Source: Elusimicrobia bacterium RIFOXYA2_FULL_50_26
GTDB taxonomy: Bacteria > Elusimicrobiota > Endomicrobiia > Endomicrobiales > XYA2-FULL-47-53
Length of the DNA stretch: 42,591 nucleotides
Direction of reading: 5' to 3'
Assembly: GCA_001800355.1 (NCBI GenBank)
Contig: MGVF01000038.1
Span: forward strand, 1 to 42,591
The translations under genes and the position numbers were made by a program. Positions 1 to 9,759 of the stretch are shown piece by piece. How positions within the stretch are numbered: position 1 is the stretch's first letter; each line of letters opens with the position of its first letter. The notes beneath the pieces were generated by a model, which did not search any database, was not told the DNA's origin, and saw only the letters and a list, made by a program, of their open reading frames with translations.

Positions 1-2
1 TA

Positions 3-3000
3 TCCAATCCATTAATTGACAAGGCTGCGCTTGAGTTGGCAGTAACCGAAGCCGCGCGGCTCGCTTCAAAAATAAGAACGCTTCCCAACCAGTTGTTAAG
101 CGTCGAACTGGTGTATCAGTTGGTAAAAACCTTTTCAGTATGGGCTGGAAGAAATGATATGTTCGACAGTAACGGCTTAATATGGCGTATCGCAAGCAAT
201 ACGGGCGTGCAGGCCGTTATCGCTCAAAAAGAGAGCATATCACCCGAGGATCTCAGCCAGCTTTCCGACCATTTTCAGGAAATAATCAAAGGCCATGCCG
301 TGCGCCAGGACAGGTTAGCCGAAATCGCCAAAGGCAATGCTCTTATAAGCGCAATAGTAAATGTCCCGGGTGTGCGAGATTTTATAAAAGGCAGGGAAAG
401 CAATCCATATCCGCAGTACCAGGGTGGCGCGGTTGATGAAGCGATTCTTAATAAAGTTCTTGAATTGTACGATATTGGAAAGAATGTCATCGAAGCCGGA
501 ACGCTCAGAGATAACGTGTTCTTAATCAGGACTGACAAGGGTTCATTCGTTTTTAAAAAACCGCGCTATCGCAATAACGATGGCCTTGTTGGATATGAGG
601 CCTCTATTGTCGGCGCACTGGAAGGCGCAGGTATGCGGGCCAGCAGAATACTTCCCGCAAGATCCGGGAATTACACTTCTGAAATCGGGGGAGATAAATA
701 TGTGTTATATGAATATCTCCCGGGCAGAAGCCTTCATTGGGGCGAGGTTGACGGCGTTGATCTTGAGGCAAGTGCGGCAACACTTGCTAAAATTCACGAT
801 GTGCTTAAAGATTTTCATCCGGCTGGCCGGGAGTATCATCAAAATGAATTGCCGCCCGTTATCGGCATATTCAACATGAATGAACGCCTCGAAAAATTAG
901 AGAGATTGTTAATAGAGTTGCGGCGGCGCGGGCCGCCCTATTCAAATGTTGAGAAGCTTTGTTTTGACAACCTGCAAAATCTTCAACATAATATTGAAAC
1001 CATTCGCCGCAACATCACTCCCGCCGTGGTTGATCGCCTTCCGCAAACCATTATACACGGAGATTATCACCAGGATAATTTGGTATTTTATGCCAGAGGC
1101 CGCGCCAAACCCGCCGTCGTAGACTGGGAATATGCAAGAAAAGATGCCCGTGTGCGCGACCTGGCAAACGGTTGCATAACCGAAAGCCACACAGACGGCA
1201 CAAGCCTCGGCGCGGAAAAAATCCGTAAATTTATCGCCGCCTACCAGGCAAACACAAATACACCTCTTACGCCGGATGAATTATCAATACTGCCCGACAT
1301 ATACCGCCTCTGGTACCTGGAAATCATACTGCTGAACCTTGAAATGTATAATGACAATACGTTGTATCCCAACGCCCGAAGAGTCGTAACGGAACAGGTA
1401 GAAAATTTAAAACTCATTGATTCAATTGACTGGGGTAATATAGTGGAAGTCCCCGCCGCGTTAACCTTATCGCATACGTACACACTTGGTAGATTCATAT
1501 CAGGGAAAGTATTGAGATTCGCGCTTGGCAGTATTGGCTATCAGCCGGCGATAGTTACTGAGCAGAATGTTATGGATCGCTGGACGGAGCTTGTCGTGGC
1601 GCCGTTTATTGCGGTGTGGGACATAGTTGTTCACACATTGAAACTGATTATTGCTGCCGCGACGGGCAGTCTCAAGCCCGATGGGGATTACTACCGCATC
1701 GCCGGAGCCGGCATAATCTGGACGGCAACCTGGCTTGCCTGGCAGCTCACCGGCGACATCCCTATAACATACCTCGCCAACGCCTCAACCCACGCCATCT
1801 ACAACCTCTTCTTCGGCGCCGGCACAAAAGCCAACGCACCGCTGACGGTAAAAAAGGATGCTCGTGGAGAAATTTCTGGTAAATCTGGCACTGCCCTGAA
1901 CCCGGGAAAGCCTGGCGCCGGAGCCGTGGATATTGATTACGTAGACGAAATAACTAAGGCATTTCCCGGCGATATAACTATGGGTTTTGAATTGTACTTC
2001 CTGGTTTCTGATCAGCTCAAATTATCGCGGGGGAGTACAGTTAGTCCCGAACAGGCCGATTCCGTCCTTAATGAAATTAAGAAGGTGCTGCCCCCACATT
2101 GGGAGTTAGTGCCCGGCAAGGGGGCGTCCAATGGCATGAGTTATGAAATTAAGACTTGGCGCGATGCAGGCATACCTTACCAGAATTTGCCTTCCGATTG
2201 GCGCAATATCATACGAGGCATCCAGGATATTCAGAAGGCATTGCCCGGCGGCTTTTATGTTATACATATGCATACCGGCCAAATATCCAAAACAAAGGAT
2301 GAACGGCTAAATGTAAACTATTTTGAGTTGGCACGCATAGTAAAAGTATACGAGGCTATGTGGCGTGCTTTAGCCGGGCGCGGATACAGCAGGGCATTAT
2401 ACGAAGGGCCTGCGCGTGCGCAACAAAGTTTTGATTATTCGCCGCGTGCATTAGCTTTGCGCGGCAAAGTTGAAACGTTAGCCGACTCTGCTGTTCTTGA
2501 TGTTGCAGATTCGCGGGACCATGTAAAGATGATTCATGTTTGTGACGAACACCCGGATTCAATAGAAGTCAAGATAGTGGATGGGTTGTTAAATGAGTCA
2601 AGACTCCTGGACATTGGCCTGTTAATTCAAAATATCTGGTGGATATTTTCGCTGACTGAATTTATGACTAAAAAACAGGTAAATTATGATGAACAAGAAG
2701 AAATGCCGTTAGTCCTCCTTGGAAATCCCGTAGTTGCAGGCCAAAAACCCGGCCAGGCGCAAATAGATGGATTTATTGAACTATTCTATGCGAATGATCC
2801 TGTCGGGCGGGCTTTAGCTTATAAGCAATTCTCGACGCTTGGTAATGAGCCGGCGGGCATGGAAGAAAACGAGATTATTGCGCGCGAGCGCAGGATGGAG
2901 CATCTTTATGAATTAAGAGGGCTCGGGGAAATCTATAGATTGCACAAATTCCATGGGGGGCGGGATAAAAATATTGAAAGCGATTTGTTGAACCCGCCGG

Positions 3001-5150
3001 TATTGCGTAAAATGGCTGGAGACTTGATCAAAGGCGCAGAATATTTTGGCGAATACCCTGCTGCGGATACGCGGCAAATGAAACGGATATTCACACAAAA
3101 ACTAAGAAATGCAATCGCGCTGGAATTTGAACGAATAAAAAATGAAAAGGCTTTTGCTCCCGTTAATGCCATTGTAGACGAGTTGATGGCCGCTTATTCC
3201 GGTAAGTATTCCGCGGACATTCCGCGGACGAAGTTGTTTGACGGCATTTGCGCCGTATTCGGGGTAGATTTTAAGTCGGAAAAGGAGCGGGATGCCCTTG
3301 TGCCGCAATTGCTTGAAAAGTTTTCCAGATTGCCACCGCAAGAGAGAAAAAATGTAAAAACAACAATTATAGAAACTCTTCCGCAAACAACATGGCACGC
3401 ATCGGCAGCACACAGGTTTATGCCGCTGGCGTTGGCGGCTGGCAAGGGGTTCCGCAGGCCAAATGCGAATAAACTTGATACTGTTCTGCTGGCTTGGCAC
3501 TATGTTAAATCATCCGGCCTTGCCGGAGTTGTTGATAAGTTCGGTGCGGCGGTGGTTGATGATAACGGGCGGGAATATATCAATATGTATATAGTGAAAG
3601 AAATGCCGGAATCCGGCGGGGATTGGGATTGGAAAAATTTTGGGATAAACGTAAATGGCAAAACAGTATGGGTGGCTGTAAAGGATGGTGCGCTGGTATT
3701 CTTCGTTGACGGTGTGGATGGCGGAGATGCCATACATGCTGTCAATGAGGCGATAACAAACAAAGGGAATATTGCAGGCGGCAGGAGGTTGACCCGTAGG
3801 TTGAGAAGGCTTCTAAAATCAGCGAATGTGGATTTGAAAGCCGCCGGTTTTAATACCGGCTTGATTGTTGATCATGCCGCTTCCGGTAAAGAGATGCATT
3901 ATGGCAAGGACGGCAGCATGGTAGTCTCCGGCGGCGTGTTTGAAGAAATGCCGGGCATGAGACTGCGGGATTCGATATCCGTAAAACTTGGCGAACTCAT
4001 GGCGGTGAGAAATTCCGAGAGTTTTGTGATGGGGCGTTCCAACAGTTTATATTTAGACATTGATCGTAATAGCGGCAAAGAGGCTGTCAAAAAGAAGTTG
4101 ATTGAAAATATACGTGTCTCCGACAAAACAATGGGCGCAATGATAATAATAGATGATTTTGTCATAAATATGCTTGGCGAGGATGCGATCGGCAAAATGT
4201 CCGAACTTGCAAGAAAGAATGGTGTTGAAATTTGCGTCAATTGCGGGCAAGCCGCGGCGGATGGCGACCGCTACATAGAGATGGGATTTATATACTCTGA
4301 AAATGCCGGTAATAAATTCCTCATTCACACCCTGGACGATAAAATAGAAGAGTCGGACATAATAAGCGGGTATGAAACCATGGAGCAGTTGCGGAGTATG
4401 TACGGCAAATCCGGAAATATCAACAAAACCCTCAAATCCAGCGAACTTGCGCGGCTGATGAAAGGCGGAGAGAGGGATATGCTGGAGTTAATCGGCATAA
4501 CCGAATTTTTCAGGACTATGATTCTGAGTATGCACAGCGCGGATGTGATAGACCGCGAATACGTCCGAAACGTGGCGCACTCGTTTGCAAGAAACAGCCT
4601 CGCTGTGTCCGAAGCTGACCTCGATATCCTTGTGCAAGCGGCTTGCAAGGGCAATGCTTTCATGGCCATTAAAGATAAAAAGATAGGCTGTGCAAACACG
4701 TATTTGGAAAAGATGAAGCTTGACCTTGAAAAAGCGGGAAGAACGGACGAGATACCGGCATTATCCGAAGAGTTTTCAAAAGCCGTGATTGAGCGTATGC
4801 TTGCGCTAAATAAGCTTAAGAATGTTGAGCTTGCCGATTTCACCCATGAAAAGATTCTCGGCCAAAAATTGCTGCTGCAACGAAAATTTGGAACCGCGAC
4901 GGAAGGGGCGACGATAACCGCCGAATCATTTACCGAACAATACGGCAATTATACGCCCGCCCGATTTTACGGCCGTCTTAACTTGAAGATAAAAGAGTTA
5001 TGCAGCCGGCCGGAAAATGACGCCGCGGCCATAAATGCGCTTATAGAGCTTATTCCAAGCCTTGCCGAACGAAAAATGAAGCAGGAAAATATAAAGAAGG
5101 AACAAATGTTTAACGCCGATTCGGTGGGTGATACATTGAAAGCGGCATAA
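3..5150 (+). CDS. Very large multidomain protein, 5'-partial (runs off left window edge): APH/choline-kinase-like phosphotransferase domain, hydrophobic/TM region, amidoligase-like region, long C-terminal part of unknown function
   Basis: Frame is open from nt 3 (codons before the track's TTG at 36 read SNPLIDKAALEL). APH-like motifs 'IIHGDYHQDNLVF' and 'AVVDWEYARKDARVRDLA'; hydrophobic stretch 'ELVVAPFIAVWDIVVHTLKLIIAAATG...GAGIIWTATWLAWQL'; amidoligase-like 'ITMGFELYFL...WELVPGKGASNGMSYEIKTW...YVIHMHTG...SIEVKIVDGLLNESRLLDIGLLIQNIW'. Confidence 0.85.
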   Translation, partial: SNPLIDKAALELAVTEAARLASKIRTLPNQLLSVELVYQLVKTFSVWAGRNDMFDSNGLIWRIASNTGVQAVIAQKESISPEDLSQLSDHFQEIIKGHAVRQDRLAEIAKGNALISAIVNVPGVRDFIKGRESNPYPQYQGGAVDEAILNKVLELYDIGKNVIEAGTLRDNVFLIRTDKGSFVFKKPRYRNNDGLVGYEASIVGALEGAGMRASRILPARSGNYTSEIGGDKYVLYEYLPGRSLHWGEVDGVDLEASAATLAKIHDVLKDFHPAGREYHQNELPPVIGIFNMNERLEKLERLLIELRRRGPPYSNVEKLCFDNLQNLQHNIETIRRNITPAVVDRLPQTIIHGDYHQDNLVFYARGRAKPAVVDWEYARKDARVRDLANGCITESHTDGTSLGAEKIRKFIAAYQANTNTPLTPDELSILPDIYRLWYLEIILLNLEMYNDNTLYPNARRVVTEQVENLKLIDSIDWGNIVEVPAALTLSHTYTLGRFISGKVLRFALGSIGYQPAIVTEQNVMDRWTELVVAPFIAVWDIVVHTLKLIIAAATGSLKPDGDYYRIAGAGIIWTATWLAWQLTGDIPITYLANASTHAIYNLFFGAGTKANAPLTVKKDARGEISGKSGTALNPGKPGAGAVDIDYVDEITKAFPGDITMGFELYFLVSDQLKLSRGSTVSPEQADSVLNEIKKVLPPHWELVPGKGASNGMSYEIKTWRDAGIPYQNLPSDWRNIIRGIQDIQKALPGGFYVIHMHTGQISKTKDERLNVNYFELARIVKVYEAMWRALAGRGYSRALYEGPARAQQSFDYSPRALALRGKVETLADSAVLDVADSRDHVKMIHVCDEHPDSIEVKIVDGLLNESRLLDIGLLIQNIWWIFSLTEFMTKKQVNYDEQEEMPLVLLGNPVVAGQKPGQAQIDGFIELFYANDPVGRALAYKQFSTLGNEPAGMEENEIIARERRMEHLYELRGLGEIYRLHKFHGGRDKNIESDLLNPPVLRKMAGDLIKGAEYFGEYPAADTRQMKRIFTQKLRNAIALEFERIKNEKAFAPVNAIVDELMAAYSGKYSADIPRTKLFDGICAVFGVDFKSEKERDALVPQLLEKFSRLPPQERKNVKTTIIETLPQTTWHASAAHRFMPLALAAGKGFRRPNANKLDTVLLAWHYVKSSGLAGVVDKFGAAVVDDNGREYINMYIVKEMPESGGDWDWKNFGINVNGKTVWVAVKDGALVFFVDGVDGGDAIHAVNEAITNKGNIAGGRRLTRRLRRLLKSANVDLKAAGFNTGLIVDHAASGKEMHYGKDGSMVVSGGVFEEMPGMRLRDSISVKLGELMAVRNSESFVMGRSNSLYLDIDRNSGKEAVKKKLIENIRVSDKTMGAMIIIDDFVINMLGEDAIGKMSELARKNGVEICVNCGQAAADGDRYIEMGFIYSENAGNKFLIHTLDDKIEESDIISGYETMEQLRSMYGKSGNINKTLKSSELARLMKGGERDMLELIGITEFFRTMILSMHSADVIDREYVRNVAHSFARNSLAVSEADLDILVQAACKGNAFMAIKDKKIGCANTYLEKMKLDLEKAGRTDEIPALSEEFSKAVIERMLALNKLKNVELADFTHEKILGQKLLLQRKFGTATEGATITAESFTEQYGNYTPARFYGRLNLKIKELCSRPENDAAAINALIELIPSLAERKMKQENIKKEQMFNADSVGDTLKAA

Positions 5151-5173
5151 TCCCGGATTCGATATTGCATAGC

Positions 5174-5210
5174 ATTTTAAGCTGATTTTGTGATTTATTT
5201 TGCTTAAAAT
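5174..5210. promoter_or_regulatory. Inverted repeat ATTTTAAGC-N19-GCTTAAAAT just upstream of a predicted promoter (candidate operator or weak terminator)
   Basis: Perfect 9-bp arms at 5174-5182 and 5202-5210 in the AT-rich gap between two genes. Confidence 0.35.
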
Positions 5211-5216
5211 ATAGCA

Positions 5217-5245
5217 TTGACAACAATAAATTTATCTGCTATATA
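5217..5245 (+). promoter_or_regulatory. Sigma70-like promoter
   Basis: TTGACA (5217-5222), 17-bp spacer, TATATA (5240-5245), upstream of the 11-gene cluster. Confidence 0.5.
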
Positions 5246-5272
5246 TAGTATACCTTTACGAAAGCATAACCA

Positions 5273-5405
5273 GTGTCTTTTTAGCGTTTAGAAGTTGTCG
5301 TCGTCATTGCGAGCCCAAAGGGCGCGGCAATCTCGCCTTTCATCAGGAGCAACGTCTAGATTGCTTCGCTGCGTTCTCAATGACCTCAAACTGCTAAATA
5401 GACAC
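5273..5405 (+). mobile_element. MITE-like palindromic element, family A copy 1
   Basis: Terminal inverted repeats GTGTCTTTTTAGCGTTT / AAACTGCTAAATAGACAC; internal TCATTGCGAGCCCAAAGGGCGCGGCAATCTCG palindrome; flanked by CATAACCA / CATGACCA (7/8 TSD). Confidence 0.75.
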
Positions 5406-5563
5406 CATGACCACATAATGAAACATAAGCTCCGTTCATTTATCCCAATCAGATGCAGTTCCGTAAATCGGAGGCGGGCTGAAATACAGGGATAAAGCGA
5501 TGGGGTTTTTCTTTTCGTTCGCCGACGTTCGTTGTATAAATTTCCAGGGAGAAAATAACTGCG

Positions 5564-8500
5564 ATGTCAGAGAAAAAACCTAAAGAACAGATAATCTTCA
5601 ACGACCAGTACCTGGTTATCAAAAAAATAGGCCAGGGCGGTTTCGGCATTGTATGGGAAGCGTTCGATTTTAGCCTGAAGAATTTCGTGGTAATCAAGGA
5701 GTTGCTTGAAGATTTTGCCGAAACCAGATTTATAGAGATGTTTTACAAGGAAGCGCTGATCGCAAAGAACCTGATTCACGACAATATCGTGCGCGTCCAG
5801 CATTTCTGGAAGGGTGATAACGGGTCGTACTATATCGTAATGGATTACGTAGTGGGGCGCGACCTGGGACACCTGCTTAAAAAATGCGCCGAAAAACAAA
5901 TGAAATTGCCGTGGGAGCTGTCGGTTTTCATATGCGGTTCCATGCTAAAAGCGCTTGATTACGCCAATCGCCTTGCCAAGGACGTTACAACAGGCAAGCC
6001 CTACGGCATAGTTTACAGGGATGCTTCGCCCGGCAACGTAATGATATTTTTTGACGGCAACGTGAAGCTGAGCGATTTCGGCATTGCAAAGACAGCCGAG
6101 GAACTGGGACGCAAGAGCAAGCAACGTATAATAACCGGCAAGTATGCCTACATGTCGCCGGAACAGATTCACGGCGATTCCGACATTGATCACCGTTCGG
6201 ATATATATTCGGTCGGCATCGTGCTTTATGAGATGCTTTCCAATTTGCAGCTCTACAAGGGAACTTCGGACGCCATACACAAGCAGGTTACGGAAGGAAA
6301 AATAGATCTAAAGCCGCTTGAGGACATGCAGGTGCCGCATGAACTTATAGAGATCGCGCTTAAAGCCTTGGAAAAGGACAGGGAGAAACGTTACCAGACG
6401 GCCCTTGAAATGTTCCGCGATCTGCGCAGGCTGCTTAAATTCAAGGAAACAGAAGAGCTTTCCGCGGAACTTGCGGCATTTACAAGCAAGGTAATGGCCG
6501 AAGAGCTGGAAGGCGAAGATACGTTGCTTGACTGGGTACGCCAGATAAATCTTCAGGATGTCAAAAGCGATAAGGATGTAAAAAGGATTTACTGCAGGGA
6601 TTTTATCATGGGCGATCAGTCCGCCCCGGAACAACCGGCGCAGCCGCCGGTTACTTCTGGCGATGCGGAAGCGCCTAAGGATACTGTGTCGCTTGAGGTA
6701 AAGAGCAGTGATCCCGCTCCGGCGGCGCCGCCGGTAAAGGTACGTGTTCCCGAGCGGAAAAAAGCGCCGGCCCCGGCAGCGGTAGCGGAGCATAAGGTGG
6801 AAGAGCGCGGCAAAACGGTATTCGAAGAAGTAGGCGACTGGCTGGCAAAAAAGTTCAAGGTTTACAAAAAGCGGATGTTGCGCATTTCTATAGCTGTTGC
6901 GATTGCCGCCGTATTGTTTATGGCCGCCGATACGTTCATGCAGATTACGCCGCTGGGTAAAAATATTTACGCGCACCTTTACCCGCCCGACGTCGTTATA
7001 ACAACCGTGCCGGGTGGCGCCCGTGTTTCGTTGCAGACACGGGATGGCAAGTATATATTGTCAAATGCGGATTCCGTTTACCCTGTAGAATTAAGAAAGG
7101 TCATACCGCAAAGTTATGTGCTTACAGCTGAAAAGGAAGGCTATAAGCCTTTCGAGCGTGTCATAAAGATAGAAGAAAAAGGCGCCGGTTCCAAAACCGC
7201 GCAGCGCATAAATATTGTTTTTGAATTTGTTCTTAATATCAATTCAGATCCTTCCGGCGCGGATGTGTTTATTGACGGCAATAAGTTCGGCGTTACTCCA
7301 TGGAAAGGAGATTTAGTCGCGGGTGAACACACGGTAAAACTCATGTTGTCCGGTTATGAGAATCTCGGTTCAGAGGCAAAGGAATCTCACGAGGGCCAGT
7401 GCAGCCTTGATTTCACCCGTGCCACGGATAGTGAAATATTTTCAGGCATTGATAAAGTTTACTGGAAGTACGACATAACAAGCGAAAGCGGTGTCAAAAC
7501 ATTTAATCTTGCCGGCGCGCTTTTTAAACGTTACAACATCACTTCCTCGCCCAACGGGGCGTCGGTGTACGTAAATGACGAGCCGCAGCGGCGCGCCATG
7601 ACTCCCGCCGTAATTCCATTTAAAAACGGGGAATATTCGCTGCGCCTTACCGACGCTAACGGGAGATACGAAGAAACGAGAAGAACGCTGAAGGTTGACA
7701 AGGAATCCGACAACAAGGTTTTTGTCGTAATGAATCGGTGGCTTAAGGTAAAAGTCGGCATAAAGGATGAGCCTGGAAAGCCTGTCGGCGCCACGGTCAA
7801 GATAACCGGAACAGGCAATTCGTTTTCGGCCGAGAAGAAAATAACCAGTGATAAACCGGTGAGGTTTGCGTTGCCGCGGGGCAAATTCAAAATAGTTTTC
7901 GATGCGGGCAAGGAATATAAATTATTGACTTTTAAGAACTTTGAAATCGGCGAAACCGGCGAACTTGCCGGCCACATGGAATACAGCGATACAACGTTAA
8001 AAGTTATAGTGAAGGAAACGGCCACGCAAAAGCCTATAGGCGATGCCTACCTGTGGATGCGCGGTCAGATAGCAGGCAAAACAGACAGCAGCGGCTTCTG
8101 GGAAAATACTGTAATTTGTGGTACCGGGACCATACGCATAGTTGCCAAGGGTTACGCCGAGAAGACTCTTGATTATAATGTTATACCGGGCGCAAAGGAA
8201 GATAACTCACTTCTTGTTTCCCTTGATCCGGAACTCCCGGCGGCTTTGCCCAGGCCGTCATCGCCTGTGTCGTCAGGAAACGCTAATAATAAGCGCGATG
8301 AGGTTGTGGTGCCCGGTCGTGCCGGCGGCTCGATCAGATACATTGAAAACCCTGTAACGAATAAGCCCGTGATAAGCGATACTAACCCGGACAGGAGCCG
8401 CGTTGTAATTATCTGTCCGAATTGTAAAAAAGAATACCCTGCAGGTTCCAGGAAACTACGGTTTTGCATTAATTGCGGCAAACCTCTTAAATGGGAATGA
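5564..8500 (+). CDS. Transmembrane Ser/Thr protein kinase with extracytoplasmic PEGA-type repeats and C-terminal Cys4 zinc ribbon
   Basis: GQGGFGIVWEA (P-loop), VVIKELL (Lys), GIVYRDASPGNVMI (catalytic loop), LSDFGIAK (DFG), YMSPEQ; TM 'MLRISIAVAIAAVLFMAA'; PEGA-like 'VVITTVPGGARVSLQTRDG' and 'LNINSDPSGADVFIDGNKFGVTPWKGDLVAGEHTVKL'; 'CPNCKKEY...RFCINCGKPL'. Confidence 0.93.
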   Translation: MSEKKPKEQIIFNDQYLVIKKIGQGGFGIVWEAFDFSLKNFVVIKELLEDFAETRFIEMFYKEALIAKNLIHDNIVRVQHFWKGDNGSYYIVMDYVVGRDLGHLLKKCAEKQMKLPWELSVFICGSMLKALDYANRLAKDVTTGKPYGIVYRDASPGNVMIFFDGNVKLSDFGIAKTAEELGRKSKQRIITGKYAYMSPEQIHGDSDIDHRSDIYSVGIVLYEMLSNLQLYKGTSDAIHKQVTEGKIDLKPLEDMQVPHELIEIALKALEKDREKRYQTALEMFRDLRRLLKFKETEELSAELAAFTSKVMAEELEGEDTLLDWVRQINLQDVKSDKDVKRIYCRDFIMGDQSAPEQPAQPPVTSGDAEAPKDTVSLEVKSSDPAPAAPPVKVRVPERKKAPAPAAVAEHKVEERGKTVFEEVGDWLAKKFKVYKKRMLRISIAVAIAAVLFMAADTFMQITPLGKNIYAHLYPPDVVITTVPGGARVSLQTRDGKYILSNADSVYPVELRKVIPQSYVLTAEKEGYKPFERVIKIEEKGAGSKTAQRINIVFEFVLNINSDPSGADVFIDGNKFGVTPWKGDLVAGEHTVKLMLSGYENLGSEAKESHEGQCSLDFTRATDSEIFSGIDKVYWKYDITSESGVKTFNLAGALFKRYNITSSPNGASVYVNDEPQRRAMTPAVIPFKNGEYSLRLTDANGRYEETRRTLKVDKESDNKVFVVMNRWLKVKVGIKDEPGKPVGATVKITGTGNSFSAEKKITSDKPVRFALPRGKFKIVFDAGKEYKLLTFKNFEIGETGELAGHMEYSDTTLKVIVKETATQKPIGDAYLWMRGQIAGKTDSSGFWENTVICGTGTIRIVAKGYAEKTLDYNVIPGAKEDNSLLVSLDPELPAALPRPSSPVSSGNANNKRDEVVVPGRAGGSIRYIENPVTNKPVISDTNPDRSRVVIICPNCKKEYPAGSRKLRFCINCGKPLKWE

Positions 8501-8533
8501 TGCCGGTATTTTTCCAAGAAAAGGAACGTTCCT

Positions 8534-9739
8534 GTGAAAATGAACTCCATGGAAAATCTCTCAAAAATAGCAACGCTCCTGATAACCGTGATCATGATTC
8601 TAGTCCATGCTCAACAGTTACCCGCCGCATTTTCAAACACAATAACCTTCCAGGGTAAACTTACCGACGACTCAGGCAACGCCTTAAGCGGTAATTACGA
8701 TTTCACTTTCAAGATTTATTCCATTGTTACGGAAGGAACTTTGCTCTGGGAAGAGGATCACGATTCAATCGTGGTTGCAAACGGGCTTTATTCCGTGCTG
8801 CTGGGTGAGAATACGCCCCTGGGACTTGATTTTAACGCGGATTACTGGCTTGAAATAAATGTAAGTCCCGCGGGCGAAAATTCATTTGAAAGGTTATTGC
8901 CAAGGCACCGTTTGGCGATGGCTCCCTACTCCGCCAACTCAGCCCGGCTTGGCGGCCTGGGTTCGGACAGTTTTGTTAATTCCACAAATCCCTACTGGCT
9001 TGTTCTTACCACCGGCGGCGTTACCTCGCTTCATACCCACGATGCCGGTTCCGTAATAAATCATCTTGACAGCGGCGAATACTACAATGATGTAAAAGTA
9101 TCCAGCGCAATCTGTTCAGACAGGCTTTCCGGGTTCGCTTACAGCCATTTTGTTACCACTTCCACGACACAGGTAATAAACGGGGCCAAGACGTTTACAG
9201 GCAATATGAACGCGGCCGAAAATTTGAACATTGGCGGGCCGGGATACTCGGTTAATTTTTCCAGCAACGTTTCGGTAGGTGATTTGTTGCAAGCCGAGAC
9301 GGCAACTATAAACGAATTAAGCGTTAATTCCCTCAAAAAAGCGCCGGGCGTGGTTGTCCTTCTGTACTGTGATGAAACACAGGGTGTGGACGTCAATGAT
9401 ACAACATCCGAGACAAACAGCAAGGCGTACCTGCTTGCGGCCAATAACTATTCAAGGATTATAGTTGAAAGTGAAGTTTACACGTATAATCTGCGTAACG
9501 CCAATGATATTCCTGAAATAACAGTGTCGCTTCTGATTGGTTTTAATGAGAAGACTTTCACGTTTCGCAATATAGGCACAACCGATACGAACTCCGGGAG
9601 TAAGGTCAATAGTACGCTGAAATTCAGCGCAGTACAAAATAATGCGGCATGGATAGTGGTAAGCATTGACCCGGATACGGCGGATAACGATATCGGGGGG
9701 CGGGCATTAAGCTTAAGGGTGTACGGCGTATTACCCTGA
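8534..9739 (+). CDS. Secreted surface protein, 'QGKLTD' N-terminal domain family (paralog of next gene)
   Basis: N-terminal signal-like segment; 'ITFQGKLTDDSGNALSGNYDFTFKIY...NGLYSVLLG...YWLEINVSPAGENSFERLLPRHRLAMAPYSANSA'. Confidence 0.75.
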   Translation: MKMNSMENLSKIATLLITVIMILVHAQQLPAAFSNTITFQGKLTDDSGNALSGNYDFTFKIYSIVTEGTLLWEEDHDSIVVANGLYSVLLGENTPLGLDFNADYWLEINVSPAGENSFERLLPRHRLAMAPYSANSARLGGLGSDSFVNSTNPYWLVLTTGGVTSLHTHDAGSVINHLDSGEYYNDVKVSSAICSDRLSGFAYSHFVTTSTTQVINGAKTFTGNMNAAENLNIGGPGYSVNFSSNVSVGDLLQAETATINELSVNSLKKAPGVVVLLYCDETQGVDVNDTTSETNSKAYLLAANNYSRIIVESEVYTYNLRNANDIPEITVSLLIGFNEKTFTFRNIGTTDTNSGSKVNSTLKFSAVQNNAAWIVVSIDPDTADNDIGGRALSLRVYGVLP

Positions 9740-9759
9740 TTTTTAGAGGATTCAATAAA

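Noticed and set aside
500-1250. Aminoglycoside resistance gene
   Set aside because: The APH-like fold is a domain in a giant protein; the fold is shared with many small-molecule kinases, so a resistance call is unsupported.
4325-4948. 207-aa minus-strand ORF opposite the giant gene
   Set aside because: Fully antisense to a strongly supported + strand CDS, low-complexity Ser/Phe-rich translation, no recognisable motif; codon-bias shadow ORF.
5295-5495. 66-aa ORF (MSSSLRAQRARQSRLSS...)
   Set aside because: Translation of the family A palindromic repeat, a typical repeat-derived false ORF.
6308-6976. 222-aa minus-strand ORF
   Set aside because: Antisense to the kinase gene; Arg/Tyr-rich shadow translation.
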